Made by a program: the position numbers and the translations under genes. A stretch of DNA of 64,000 nucleotides from Alcaligenaceae bacterium (GTDB taxonomy: Bacteria > Pseudomonadota > Gammaproteobacteria > Burkholderiales > Burkholderiaceae_B). The notes under the pieces were generated by a model. The model saw only the letters and a program-made list of their open reading frames with translations, was not told the DNA's origin and ran no database searches. Location of the stretch: assembly GCA_013416445.1 (NCBI GenBank), contig JACCER010000010.1:62001-126000 (forward strand), written 5' to 3'. Below, piece after piece: positions 47,741 through 56,847 of this stretch (position 1 is the first letter of the stretch; every line of letters begins with the position of its first letter).

Positions 47741-48673
47741 TCAGTTAAAATCCACACTGCCCAGGAAGGTCTGACCCCGGCGCTGGCAGCAGCTATACGG
47801 ACGCCACAACGCCCAGGCGTAGTCGCCTTGCCGGGCCTGTGTTAGCGTCTCGTTATGGGGAAACACCGTGCAGGTGTTGGACAGACGCGGAGTGAGCTCC
47901 TGCCACTTACCGGTCGAGGCATCGCCCTCGATTAATGCACCCGCAGGCCAGTAGCCCGCCCGAGAACTGGCCAGCAGCGGCTGATACACATGCAGTTGCC
48001 CCCGGCGGGTCACGATGTCGCCCGCACGCTGGGCTACCACGGCGCCCGCCTTGTAGTCATCGGTCTGGTGCAGAAAACCGCCACGTGGATAGACATTGCC
48101 CCACAGATTCATGTCGATGCGCGATCCCACTTCACGCTGGCCGGGAATGAGCGACTCGGGGTACACGGCCTCCGGCACGTTATAGCGCCAGGCTGGCGTG
48201 TCCAAGGTGCTGAGCAAGTACGGCACGAACGCTGTGCCTGCGCCCTGGCAGAAATACCCAGAACCTGCGACGAACTCGTTGAACACTTCCCCACCGGGAT
48301 GACCGATCACGTCGCTATTCTTGAATTTGGCGAGATTGTTCTCGTGATCGTCGTTGGTGGTGCCGTCGCCACCTGCCTGCGCTGTGGGATTGGGCAGGCT
48401 CATCGGCCGGACTTCCACCCACGGGTTCGCGCCAGTGTTTGAATAGCTCGACACCACCGCGTCCGGGACGTAGTGGCGCACCTTGATGGAGGTGCGTATC
48501 CGGCAACCACCCACTCCGCAGGACAGCCAGTAGCAGATGCCGACCACGCGGTACTCCAGACAGGATGGAGACAAAGCGGAAGCCACAATGGTGGCGGTGT
48601 TGAGCGCAAAGCTGGATGTCGCCGCAAGCAAGATCGCCATAGCGACACCGATTCTCAGGTCGCGCAAGTTCAT
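47741..48673 (-). CDS. Integrating conjugative element protein, PFL_4710 family (TraU-like)
   Basis: The 310-residue exported protein (signal peptide IGVAMAILLAATSSFALN) has the TraU-like segment CLEYRVVGICYWLSCGVGGC, then IRTSIKVRHYVPDAVVS. C-terminal GDYAWALWRPYSCCQRRGQ is typical of TIGR03756. Many Cys residues imply disulfides, which the DsbC-like protein at 50656-51420 could shape. It is thought to act in the periplasm during DNA transfer or mating-pair stabilisation. It overlaps the next upstream gene by four bases. Confidence 0.87.
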   Translation of the reverse strand: MNLRDLRIGVAMAILLAATSSFALNTATIVASALSPSCLEYRVVGICYWLSCGVGGCRIRTSIKVRHYVPDAVVSSYSNTGANPWVEVRPMSLPNPTAQAGGDGTTNDDHENNLAKFKNSDVIGHPGGEVFNEFVAGSGYFCQGAGTAFVPYLLSTLDTPAWRYNVPEAVYPESLIPGQREVGSRIDMNLWGNVYPRGGFLHQTDDYKAGAVVAQRAGDIVTRRGQLHVYQPLLASSRAGYWPAGALIEGDASTGKWQELTPRLSNTCTVFPHNETLTQARQGDYAWALWRPYSCCQRRGQTFLGSVDFN

Positions 48674-49101
48674 GGCTGCTCCTTGCGATATTGCTCGATT
48701 CGGGTTAGCGCCTGATCAAGATTGCTCTCCCCGTAGATCACATAGCGCTGGTCGACCACGATGGCCGGAATGGTCGTAATACCCAAACTCCAGGCGTCGG
48801 CCACACCTTGGTAGGCCCCGGCCAGCCGTTGCTGCAACAGCGGACCTCCTTGCTTCAAGCGATGCCGGACCAGTTCAGCGGCTTGGCGGCTATCACTCGG
48901 AAGATCGGCCGAAAGGTCGGCTTCAATGCGCGCGGGCGCATCCAACTCGATCAGCCGGTCTGGCGTACCCTGGGCGGGGTGTTGAAGGTCGGTAATGACC
49001 CAGACATCCGCTGCGGTAGCGGTGCAGGCGAACAGCGCCGCAGTCAAGGCTATTGCCAGCGGCCGGCGCATCGCCGGGGCACAAGAAAGAGAATGAAGCA
49101 T
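48670..49101 (-). CDS. Integrating conjugative element protein, PFL_4709 family (DUF1525)
   Basis: This 143-residue exported protein has a signal peptide (RRPLAIALTAALFACTATAA) and the DUF1525 fold (VWVITDLQHPAQGTPDRLIE, then AYQGVADAWSLGITTIPAIV and VDQRYVIYGE). The domain resembles a thioredoxin fold without an active-site CxxC (TIGR03757). I placed the start at 49101, because the longer upstream frame has no signal-like start. It overlaps the PFL_4710 gene by four bases, as in related ICEs. Confidence 0.82.
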   Translation of the reverse strand: MLHSLSCAPAMRRPLAIALTAALFACTATAADVWVITDLQHPAQGTPDRLIELDAPARIEADLSADLPSDSRQAAELVRHRLKQGGPLLQQRLAGAYQGVADAWSLGITTIPAIVVDQRYVIYGESNLDQALTRIEQYRKEQP

Positions 49102-49259
49102 GGAGCGGCACCCGTAGTTCATGACCTTGGTAGTGCAACGCATCGTGTGCAAAACAGCGACAAACAATCGGAAATGAGGGGTGCCCAGTTTGAAGCGTTC
49201 CTCGTGGCGTTAAGCCGCCGACTATGCAGAGAGAAGGGAGCGCTAGGCTCCCACTAGGA

Positions 49260-49829
49260 TTATAAAGTTGCCGCCGACACGACCTTACGCGTGTGGTGAC
49301 GCCAGAAACGATCCACCAGCCGACCCTCCAGGACACGGGCGCGAAAGCGCAGACCTTGCGCGGTGGAGAAATTGTCCCATCCCGCTTCATAGGAGGCTTC
49401 GCTGCGCAGTTCGGCGACCTCTTTGACGATCTGCTCAGTTTCTTCATCAGAAACGACCGGGAGGCACCATTTCACGCTATCTCCCCGGACCTGTCCAGCG
49501 AGTACCAAACGTCCATCCCTGTCACAGATGATGATCAACTCGGGTGTGAAGTCCAATGCGTCGATCGCATCTGAGAAGTCAAAGTCATGGTGTGACACTC
49601 GGGCATTAGCCAACGACATGGCATCCTCGATCAAGCCGCACGCGCCCAGAACGAGGGTGTGCGGCGTCCACCAACTGCCATAGATGGGATCGTCTTCGGG
49701 ATATTCCACATTACCCTGGCAAGAGATGGTGAACTGGCGCCAGAACACATCCTTGCGGATATAAGAGCCAGCTCGATAAGGAGTGGCGATGAAGGCAACA
49801 CCCTCGAAGTAATGAGTTTTGGGCTGCAT
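49260..49829 (-). CDS. Hypothetical ICE protein
   Basis: The 189-residue soluble protein (MQPKTHYFEGVAFIATPYRA, then YGSWWTPHTLVLGACGLIED) has no recognised domain. The segment TPELIIICDRDGRLVLAGQV suggests an alpha/beta fold. Its start at 49829 is inside a longer frame whose first 23 residues lie in a non-coding leader. It lies between the PFL_4709 gene and radC, where ICEs of this group carry accessory genes. Confidence 0.6.
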   Translation of the reverse strand: MQPKTHYFEGVAFIATPYRAGSYIRKDVFWRQFTISCQGNVEYPEDDPIYGSWWTPHTLVLGACGLIEDAMSLANARVSHHDFDFSDAIDALDFTPELIIICDRDGRLVLAGQVRGDSVKWCLPVVSDEETEQIVKEVAELRSEASYEAGWDNFSTAQGLRFRARVLEGRLVDRFWRHHTRKVVSAATL

Positions 49830-49872
49830 GATGTACTCCCATATGTGAGAAGGTGCGCGAGCCCTATGCCGA

Positions 49873-49901
49873 CCCGTGCGGGCCGGGAGAACCCGCACGG
49901 G
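49873..49901. repeat. Perfect 10-bp hairpin before hypothetical ICE gene
   Basis: CCCGTGCGGG and CCCGCACGGG surround a 9-base loop. It lies in the gap between radC and the 49260-49829 gene. It may be a terminator or mRNA-stability element for the radC unit. Confidence 0.45.
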
Positions 49902-49958
49902 AATTGAACACTGACACGAAAAAAGTGTTGCGCCAACGAGGGCGCGGTTGGGAAACGG

Positions 49959-50459
49959 CTACAGCAAACCAGACTCGGCAAAGGAAAACGGCTCACCTTT
50001 ACCAATGATGAAATGATCTACGACCCGGATATCGACCATCGCTAACGCGTTTTTCAGCTGATTGGTGAGCGCGCGATCTGCCATACTGGGCTCGGTAGTG
50101 CCCGACGGGTGTTGGTGGCTCATAATCAGAGCGGACGCATTAAGTTCTAGAGAGCGCTGCACCACCACGCGCGGATAGACCGCTGCCGCGTTGACCGTGC
50201 CTTTAAACAAAGGCTCGCACGCCAGCACTTGATTCTGGCTGTCGAGAAACACCACGACGAAGACTTCATTGGGTTCGGCCATCAACTTCAAACGCAGATA
50301 ATCACGAACCGCCTTCGGACCATCGAGCGTCGGCCCCGCCTTGAACACACGATGCTCCAGGAGTGCAATGGCTTGCTGGATAATTCGATCATCCTGCTGA
50401 TCGGTAAGATCAATGCTTAATTGCGCGCCGGAATCGGCGACGTTAGGGGTGGGGAACAT
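49959..50459 (-). CDS. radC: RadC-family JAB-domain protein of ICE
   Basis: The 166-residue protein is a short RadC with the JAMM metal motif SHQHPSGTTEPSMAD (HxH plus Asp) and the family segments AAAVYPRVVVQRSLELNASA and VVDHFIIGKGEPFSFAE. Full RadC is longer; this form lacks the N-terminal helix-hairpin-helix domain, as usual in ICE and phage versions. Its role is uncertain; it was once assigned to repair, and mobile elements carry it frequently. I chose the ATG at 50459 (MFPTPNVADS). Confidence 0.88.
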   Translation of the reverse strand: MFPTPNVADSGAQLSIDLTDQQDDRIIQQAIALLEHRVFKAGPTLDGPKAVRDYLRLKLMAEPNEVFVVVFLDSQNQVLACEPLFKGTVNAAAVYPRVVVQRSLELNASALIMSHQHPSGTTEPSMADRALTNQLKNALAMVDIRVVDHFIIGKGEPFSFAESGLL

Positions 50460-50655
50460 AACAAACCTCCAATAAATAAGATCGGAGGACGCGTACCCGA
50501 GAGGGCAAACCCTCCGGGGACGATAAAGAATAATGAGCGAACAGTCAGCATCCACCACCTTCGTATCAGGTGGATATCCGCGCAGGGGATGCGGTGCGGA
50601 CCGGGGTGTGCAATCAACGCGGTGTACACCACGCCATAGCCTTTAAGATTGCGGG

Positions 50656-51420
50656 CTACCTGGGCTTGTTGCCGTCTGGGACGGCGGACAATTCAGTCGT
50701 TTCTGCGAGTTCGGAGGCCGGATCATCGGTCACAATCAGGTCCATCGCGGACAACAGCGCGTCACCGGCAATCGGTCCCTGTAACCACAGGGATTGGCCG
50801 GTACGCTCGTCGCGCAGATGCAGCGTCGGCGTGGCCGCTATACCGTTGTCGGCAGCGCCGTCGGCTTGCGCCCGCACAATCACTAACGGGCGCTCGCTTG
50901 CCAGGCAAGCGCGTAATGCCTCATGGAATGGGTGCAGTACGCCGTCCGGTAACCCTAGTCCTTCGCCCTGTGTATGCTGATAAATCCAGGATATCGTCCG
51001 CCAATAGGCTTCGGCGCCGCCAGCCTCACCAGCGCACTCCGCCAGCGCAGCCAGTTGGGAAGCCGCAGGCTCGTGCATGGCTAGCGGCAGGTGTTGCCAT
51101 TGCAGGCGGATATCAGGATGGCGCTCGATCCAGGCCATCAATGGCGGGACGTAAGCCCTGCAGTAAGGACATTCCAGATCGGCATATAAGATCAAGGTAT
51201 AACGAGCCAAGGTGGAACCATAATGCCAAGGCGGTCCAGATGCTTGAGACATCGCCGCCCTATCGTCTGCGGATCGCTGGTTATCCTGCTCCATCGAGGC
51301 AATGGGAACGGAAGGACGCCAAAATACCAGCAGTGTCAGCATCATAACAACGGCAGGCCAGATTAGGCGGCGTAACGTATCGCGAAAGGAAGACGTCGGT
51401 GGTCGCATCGTAGTTCCCAA
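50656..51420 (-). CDS. DsbC/DsbG-like thiol-disulfide protein of ICE
   Basis: The 254-residue protein has a membrane anchor (LIWPAVVMMLTLLVFW) and a thioredoxin-fold domain with LILYADLECPYCRAYVPPLM, that is the active site CPYC. A helical insert and the segment NGIAATPTLHLRD (cis-Pro) follow. It belongs to the DsbA/DsbC-like proteins found in ICE type IV secretion clusters. It probably folds Cys-rich transfer proteins such as the PFL_4710 and PFL_4711 types. It is followed on the same strand by radC. Confidence 0.8.
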   Translation of the reverse strand: MGTTMRPPTSSFRDTLRRLIWPAVVMMLTLLVFWRPSVPIASMEQDNQRSADDRAAMSQASGPPWHYGSTLARYTLILYADLECPYCRAYVPPLMAWIERHPDIRLQWQHLPLAMHEPAASQLAALAECAGEAGGAEAYWRTISWIYQHTQGEGLGLPDGVLHPFHEALRACLASERPLVIVRAQADGAADNGIAATPTLHLRDERTGQSLWLQGPIAGDALLSAMDLIVTDDPASELAETTELSAVPDGNKPR

Positions 51421-51457
51421 ACAAGATGTAAATCGGGTGCAGATGCGTTAGTCGAAC

Positions 51458-51607
51458 ATGTGGATCTATCTACGTGGCCTAACAATGCGGCATGCTGCCT
51501 GCCCCGTTCCCAGCTGTGCCGAACCGATGGCTGATTCGCCGTGGGAAGGCCGGGCCGATGCAGTGATTGCGTATCTGGAATCTCTGGCAGGCGGGGCTGC
51601 TGGATGA
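51458..51607 (+). CDS. Possible antitoxin remnant before RES toxin (49 aa)
   Basis: A 49-codon frame ends with ADAVIAYLESLAGGAAG and TGA, overlapping the start of the RES gene (ATGA). The arrangement is that of an antitoxin-toxin pair, but the frame is far shorter than RES partners such as Xre/DUF2384 proteins, and only the last 15-20 residues look natural. It is probably a truncated antitoxin. No HTH is seen. Confidence 0.4.
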   Translation: MWIYLRGLTMRHAACPVPSCAEPMADSPWEGRADAVIAYLESLAGGAAG

Positions 51608-52143
51608 TCGAGCATTCTATCGGTCTGGAAGAGGATGCTGCCTTCTACAGGGTTATCGCCCCGAGCTATGCCAGTATGCCGCTTTCAGGCATGGGCGCAG
51701 CCCGTCAAGGAGGCCGCTTCAACCGTCCCGGCCAAGAGGCACTCTATCTAGCGATGACCGATGCAACGGCACTGGCTGAGTACCGCCAAGACAACCCGTG
51801 GTTGCGACCCGGAACGATCTGTACCTTCTTTGTTCGGCAGTTGCGGGTCGCAGATTTGAGCGGCGGCTTTGATCCAGAACGCTGGCCCGCACTCTGGGCG
51901 GATTACGCCGTGGACTGGCGAGAGGAATGGTTCGGGCACGGGATCGAACCACCCACTTGGTACATGGCCGATGACACCATCTCGGCAGATCTGGACGGCA
52001 TTTTGTTTCCATCGCAGACAGTTCCGGACGGTACGAACCTGGTAATTTACGACAGTTCTACGCGGACGCACAACCAGCTTCGCGTATACGACCCTGACAA
52101 CACACTTTCCAAGCTCAGCGACTTGGGTCAGCGCGGGAAATAA
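51604..52143 (+). CDS. RES-domain toxin
   Basis: This 179-residue protein has the RES signature in AFYRVIAPSYASMPLSG (Arg), GGRFNRPGQEALYLAMTDATA (in parts: RFNRPGQ, ALYLA) and FPSQTVPDGTNLVIYD (Ser). RES toxins degrade cytosolic NAD+. The start overlaps the 49-codon frame by four bases. It is on the plus strand, opposite to the surrounding conjugation genes, and convergent with the VirB4-type ATPase, whose stop lies seven bases beyond. If the antitoxin is truly broken, a defective or tamed toxin is expected, because an active NADase would be harmful. Confidence 0.8.
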   Translation: MIEHSIGLEEDAAFYRVIAPSYASMPLSGMGAARQGGRFNRPGQEALYLAMTDATALAEYRQDNPWLRPGTICTFFVRQLRVADLSGGFDPERWPALWADYAVDWREEWFGHGIEPPTWYMADDTISADLDGILFPSQTVPDGTNLVIYDSSTRTHNQLRVYDPDNTLSKLSDLGQRGK

Positions 52144-52149
52144 CCGGCG

Positions 52150-55035
52150 CTACATTTGCTCCCATGGCAACGAATCAATTCCCCGAGCCCGATCAATCTG
52201 TTCGGATACCTTGATCGCCGCGTCCAGTTCGCTGATACCATACTGCTGCATAAGCTGGTAGCGTTCCGCCTTCTCTTCCGGCTCCGTCTGGGCCAGAGCC
52301 AGATACAGACTCGGCGGTACGGCTCGGAACAGCACCTCCATACTCTTGGACAGAATCACCCCTTCCGTAAATTTACCGGCCTCCTTGCGAGCGGAGAGCA
52401 TCAATGCCTTCTGCGCGGGCGAGAGCTCACGGAATCGGGCGATTTTCTCGACCTCATCGGGCGGCATCGACAGGCAGATCCACCATTCGATCATATTAAG
52501 CATGGGTTCGGCCGCTTTGGGCAAATCATCGACGTTTTGTGTGGCCAACCAGAACCAAGCCCCCAGCTTGCGCCACATCTTGGTGATCTTAACCACGTAA
52601 GGCGCCAGCAACGGATTCTTGGTAATAATATGGCCCTCATCGGTGACGTTGATGATGGGGCGCCCCAGGAACTGATCGCGCTCGGCAATATTGTTGACGG
52701 TGCTGATGAGCGAGATGTAGGCAATGGAAAGCTGCGCGTTGTAGCCCTCGCGAGCGTACGTCGCTAGATCAACCAGGGTAATGTCGGCTTCGGGCCAGGG
52801 CGTGCCGGGCCGATCGAACATCTCTCCATCGGCGCCCTGGCAGAACATGTCCATGGCATCCGCCATCTCCAGAAGCCTCGCGCGGCGCATTTCGGGTAAT
52901 GTGCTGTCCTGGCCACGTTCACGTAGTGCATCGCGCACGTCGCGGGTCAGTACGGTGCGCTGTTCACCACCTTCGCTGTGGCAGCGCCGGGCGGCCTCCA
53001 GGATGCACTGGCGTATCAACGAGCGATCCGCCCGCGTCATACGGGCTTCTTCCTTGTCCTCACCGCCCGTAATCATCAACCGCGCAGTGATTTCCAGTTC
53101 ACCCAGCACGTCGCGTTGCTCATCCGCACCCGCCTCCTCGATACCATCAGCGGTCGGTTCACCATCAAGGGCGTCGGCATCCAGCGTCTGTACGTCGCTT
53201 GGAGTTTCGATCAGGCGCCTGGCATCCGCGAACGGTGCCAGGCTAATGCCAGCGCCGGGGGAGAGTTTGACGCGGTGGACCGTGAGACCCAGCCTCTTGG
53301 CGAATTCGCTGAACAAGCCGAAGGAGTTGCCGGCCTCCACAATGAACAGCCTTGGCCGGTAGATGGCCGTGACCTGATTAAGCAGATTGTTCAATGTGGC
53401 TGATTTACCCGACCCCGTCGGTCCAAACAGGAACAGGTGCGCATTCATCTGCCGATCCAGGCGGTTCAAAGGATCGAAAGTGATGGGTCCGCCGCCCCGG
53501 TTAAAGAAGGTAATGCCGGGGTGTCCAGTGCCCTGGCTGCGACCCCACACCGGCGCAAGATTGGCCGCATGCTGGGCGAACATCAGTTGCGTGTACCACC
53601 GCTTACGATCTTGCGACGGGCTGTAAACGCACGGCAACCAGCGCAAATAGGTGTTCAGCGGCGCCACCTCATCTTCTTCGCGCACCGGCTGCAATCCCGC
53701 GTTGAGCATTACGTTCGCCAGTTGCAGACCACGGTGATCAAGCTCGGCCTCATCACGGCCACGCAGGTAAAACACCAGACTGGCACGGTAGAGCTTGTGG
53801 GCGCTGCCAATCAGAGACCGGGCCTCGTGCACGTCCCGCAACGTCTGCTCCGAGGCCAGGGTCTCGCCCACCGCCTTCTTGGCCAGATGGTTCAGATGCG
53901 TCTCCAGAACGTCCTGGGGCGTGGCGATCAAAGTCAAGCACATCACCGTGTCTTCGGGCATCTGATCGAACAACGTATTGATGGCGTCCCCTTTACGGGT
54001 TTCGCCCGTCAGGTGTCCCGTTGTCGGCGGCGTGCGCAAGCGGTCGGTGACCATGACCCGGTGCGGCATACCGTCGAAGTACCACAAACCTTGGGCCACA
54101 TCCGATCGTGGCTGGCCGAAGAACAGCCTTTGGCTGAAATCCCGACCACTGGCCAACTCGACTTCGTCGGGTTCTTGGGTTGGCGGGTAGGCGGTCAATT
54201 GATAAAAACGCTCGCGGTCCTCGGCCGTTGGCCCCAGTAGCAGGGGCTGGGGGTTGAACCAGCGAAGCAGCCAGTCGTGGATCTGCGGCGCGTCCAGACG
54301 ATGGGCCTGGATACCCGCATTGCTCAAGCCACCGGCCAGCCGGTCGCACACGATGTTGAGCGCCTGTGCGGGTGTCTGGCCCCGCCGTGCGGTTTGCCCC
54401 GTGACGCGGCGATAAACCACCATTCGCACACGGCGGCTTTGTCCTCGCCAGGGCAGGCGTGTGACCACCGTATCCTCGAACAACCCGCCGGGCTTGGCCA
54501 CTGCCCGTAGGTGATGCGCAAAAAAACGCAAATAAAACTCGGTAAAAGGTGTACCTTGCGCCCGCGGCTGCACATAACCTTGCAAGGTCTTCAGGTACTC
54601 ATCGAAGCTGGTTTCGTCCTGGGCGTAGAGCTGCAGCACCCACGGGTTCTCGTCCAGTTCGTCAAAGCTGTCCTGCAGGGCGTTCTCCAGCGCATCGCGC
54701 GCCTGTGCCAGCCATGCGGCTTCCCGCCCTTCGGTGCCCAGCGGAATCAACTCAAAGAAGGCGGCCACCGATTGGCCGTCCTCCAACAGCATGCTGCGGC
54801 TGTCGGGCAGGTACTCCACCCACGGCAGCAGTTCGACAAAGGACGGCGCCACGCCATACAAAGCATCTTCGTCCGCCTGTGTCGCGGGTCGGTTGCGGTG
54901 AACTGCCCCACCCGGCTCTGGAATCCCCGCCTCGTTCAGAGCGTGAATATGGTGCTGCCAGCCATCGGACTGATCGGCGTCGGCAACCTCGTCATCAGAG
55001 CTGGCACGCTTATGCCAAGGAAAACGCCATGCCAT
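52150..55035 (-). CDS. Conjugative transfer ATPase, PFL_4706 family (VirB4-like)
   Basis: The 961-residue ATPase of the TIGR03744 family has Walker A in LFGPTGSGKSATLNNLLNQV near the middle and Walker B-like ITLVDLATYA. The late motif NVTDEGHIITKNPLLAPYVV and WFWLATQNVDDLPK follow. It powers pilus assembly and substrate transport of the ICE type IV secretion system. The central insert is rich in Asp/Glu (DADALDGEPTADGIEEAGAD). The start overlaps the lipoprotein gene stop by one base. It is the largest protein of the cluster. Confidence 0.92.
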   Translation of the reverse strand: MAWRFPWHKRASSDDEVADADQSDGWQHHIHALNEAGIPEPGGAVHRNRPATQADEDALYGVAPSFVELLPWVEYLPDSRSMLLEDGQSVAAFFELIPLGTEGREAAWLAQARDALENALQDSFDELDENPWVLQLYAQDETSFDEYLKTLQGYVQPRAQGTPFTEFYLRFFAHHLRAVAKPGGLFEDTVVTRLPWRGQSRRVRMVVYRRVTGQTARRGQTPAQALNIVCDRLAGGLSNAGIQAHRLDAPQIHDWLLRWFNPQPLLLGPTAEDRERFYQLTAYPPTQEPDEVELASGRDFSQRLFFGQPRSDVAQGLWYFDGMPHRVMVTDRLRTPPTTGHLTGETRKGDAINTLFDQMPEDTVMCLTLIATPQDVLETHLNHLAKKAVGETLASEQTLRDVHEARSLIGSAHKLYRASLVFYLRGRDEAELDHRGLQLANVMLNAGLQPVREEDEVAPLNTYLRWLPCVYSPSQDRKRWYTQLMFAQHAANLAPVWGRSQGTGHPGITFFNRGGGPITFDPLNRLDRQMNAHLFLFGPTGSGKSATLNNLLNQVTAIYRPRLFIVEAGNSFGLFSEFAKRLGLTVHRVKLSPGAGISLAPFADARRLIETPSDVQTLDADALDGEPTADGIEEAGADEQRDVLGELEITARLMITGGEDKEEARMTRADRSLIRQCILEAARRCHSEGGEQRTVLTRDVRDALRERGQDSTLPEMRRARLLEMADAMDMFCQGADGEMFDRPGTPWPEADITLVDLATYAREGYNAQLSIAYISLISTVNNIAERDQFLGRPIINVTDEGHIITKNPLLAPYVVKITKMWRKLGAWFWLATQNVDDLPKAAEPMLNMIEWWICLSMPPDEVEKIARFRELSPAQKALMLSARKEAGKFTEGVILSKSMEVLFRAVPPSLYLALAQTEPEEKAERYQLMQQYGISELDAAIKVSEQIDRARGIDSLPWEQM

Positions 55036-55469
55036 TAATACGCCTCCACGCGCTCGCCCGGCATGGCGTACTGCACGCGCTGATACAGCGGGAAGACCGT
55101 GCTGTAGCCGGGTACCGGCACGGGGTCGGTGCCCGCCAGATGCGGGAACACGTACATCACCAGATCCGGATTGGGCAGCCGGTGGAACTGGCGCTGGATT
55201 TCGTTGGCGGCGGAGCGGGTGTAGCCGACCTGTACTGTTGGGGCAGCGTGCACATCGACTTCGGTCAGTGGTCGGCGCAAGCTTTGACGCACGTCGAGCA
55301 ATTGGCGGCGTGCCACCTGGCCGCTGCCGCCCTCACCCGCTTCGTTGTGCCAGATATCCTGCATGGTTCGGCCACCGTGGAGCAGCAACTCGTCCTTGTG
55401 GGTGGCGCACCCGGCGAGCGCGGCTGTGGTGATGATGAGCAGCAAGGGTTTAATCCAGTTCAAGCGCAT
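55035..55469 (-). CDS. Conjugative transfer region lipoprotein (TIGR03751)
   Basis: The 144-residue protein has a lipoprotein signal peptide with the lipobox LAGC (LLLIITTAALAGCATHKDE). The conserved segment HGGRTMQDIWHNEAGE and Cys after the box match TIGR03751. It should be a lipoprotein of the secretion channel outer part, comparable with TraV/VirB7. It overlaps both the ATPase gene (by one base) and the PFL_4705 gene (by 20 bases), consistent with coupled translation. Confidence 0.87.
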   Translation of the reverse strand: MRLNWIKPLLLIITTAALAGCATHKDELLLHGGRTMQDIWHNEAGEGGSGQVARRQLLDVRQSLRRPLTEVDVHAAPTVQVGYTRSAANEIQRQFHRLPNPDLVMYVFPHLAGTDPVPVPGYSTVFPLYQRVQYAMPGERVEAY

Positions 55470-56847
55470 GGGCTTCTCCTATACGGTGATCGACCCGGCG
55501 CCCTTGCGGCTCGTAGTCGATGGCCAGGGGTTTTTCCAGATGCACGGCCACCTTCGCACCAGGCTGGACATACACAGCGGCGAAGGCCTGGCCGTAAAGC
55601 TTGTTGACCCACTGCGACATATCCCGCACGCCACCAGCCAGAATTTGCCCCATGGCCTCGTTGCCGCTAATGCCTGTCGTGCCCATCGAACCGTCCGCAC
55701 CCACGTAGGATATCCGTCCATTGTCCGAATCGATGAGCGACGCGGCGCCCGCACCAGCAGCGGTGATGAGCGCCTGCGTACCCAGGTACTGCTGGGCGTT
55801 GCTGCGGCGCTCGCCCGACACGCAAGGAATACCGAACGGGTCGCTAATCCAGCCCAGGCCTTCCTCCTGGTTGTTTCGCTGGCTGCTGCGCTCACTGTCC
55901 TCGGGGATGGTACGGATTGTGCCGTCATGAAAGACAAACGTGATGCTACGCACCTGGCCGCGCACACATGACAGCGTCCAGTCGCCCGAGGCGGTTCCGC
56001 TGAAGACAGCCCCCGCCACATCCGGAATGTCGATACCGTTAGCGGTCAGGTTGTCCGGGCCAACGACGACTTTGAACGGATACGGATCGTTGACCGTGCC
56101 GTCGATCGGCACACGGCCAATGAGCGCGGTCATCGCGACCGAACCCATCAGGGTGGAATTGGTCGGCACCGTATAGACCGCCTTGGCGGTGCTAACCCCT
56201 CCGGCCTTGGCACCGGCGTCGGCCACGCGGCCGACAGTGGTTTCCAGTGTCTTTTGCGCGGGGCCGAAAGTCGTTGGAAAACTCAGGCTGCTGCTGGGCT
56301 TGCGTCCATCGACCTGCTGGGCATCATCCGGTTCAACCCAGCGGATACCGCCGCCTGTCTCAAGGCCATCCGCATCCCCCTCGCGCAGACCCAGCCCTAC
56401 GGGCAGATCGGTATTACCCAGGCTTTCCAGACGGCGCTGCAAATCCTGCAGCAAACCTTCGGTCTGCTGGCGTTCATTAGCAATTTTCGCCTGGTCGCGT
56501 TGCAGGGTGCTGCGTTCCGACGCCAGTGCCGAATTGATGCGCTGGTCAATGGCGGTCTCGCGCTGGCGCAGACGCACGTTCTCACTACGTTGCGTCTTGT
56601 TGTCGGCCTGCGCCGTCTGCAGCTCGGCGCGCATCTGCTTGACCTGAGCCACGAGCGTCGCCACGGTGTCGTGCGGGGTATCGCCTTCAATGCCCAGCGC
56701 CTGCATCTCTTCGGGCGTGAGTTGGCTGCCAGAACCCGCAGCACCTGAACGGGTCGTGTCGCCGCCGGATAGTAGGCGAATACCCGCAAAAAGTACCAGT
56801 AGGGCCACCGGAATCATCAGCCACTTGAGAAGTCCGTTACTGCGCAT
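55450..56847 (-). CDS. Integrating conjugative element protein, PFL_4705 family (TraB/VirB10-like)
   Basis: The 465-residue protein has an N-terminal anchor (LLKWLMIPVALLVLFAGIRL), a long coiled coil (about 60-150; LVAQVKQMRAELQTAQADNK), and a C-terminal VirB10/TrbI-like domain. The latter includes TVPTNSTLMGSVAMTALIGR and QGRRVDHR. It links the inner and outer membranes in the secretion channel (TIGR03752). I placed the start at 56847, because the longer upstream frame lies within the preceding gene. The stop overlaps the lipoprotein gene by 20 bases. Confidence 0.87.
   Translation of the reverse strand: MRSNGLLKWLMIPVALLVLFAGIRLLSGGDTTRSGAAGSGSQLTPEEMQALGIEGDTPHDTVATLVAQVKQMRAELQTAQADNKTQRSENVRLRQRETAIDQRINSALASERSTLQRDQAKIANERQQTEGLLQDLQRRLESLGNTDLPVGLGLREGDADGLETGGGIRWVEPDDAQQVDGRKPSSSLSFPTTFGPAQKTLETTVGRVADAGAKAGGVSTAKAVYTVPTNSTLMGSVAMTALIGRVPIDGTVNDPYPFKVVVGPDNLTANGIDIPDVAGAVFSGTASGDWTLSCVRGQVRSITFVFHDGTIRTIPEDSERSSQRNNQEEGLGWISDPFGIPCVSGERRSNAQQYLGTQALITAAGAGAASLIDSDNGRISYVGADGSMGTTGISGNEAMGQILAGGVRDMSQWVNKLYGQAFAAVYVQPGAKVAVHLEKPLAIDYEPQGRRVDHRIGEAHALELD

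Noticed and set aside
52781-54240. Long plus-strand frames (193 and 267 codons) inside the VirB4-like gene
   Set aside because: They are antisense to a well-supported ATPase and come from its codon bias; the translations are Arg/Ser-rich without domains.
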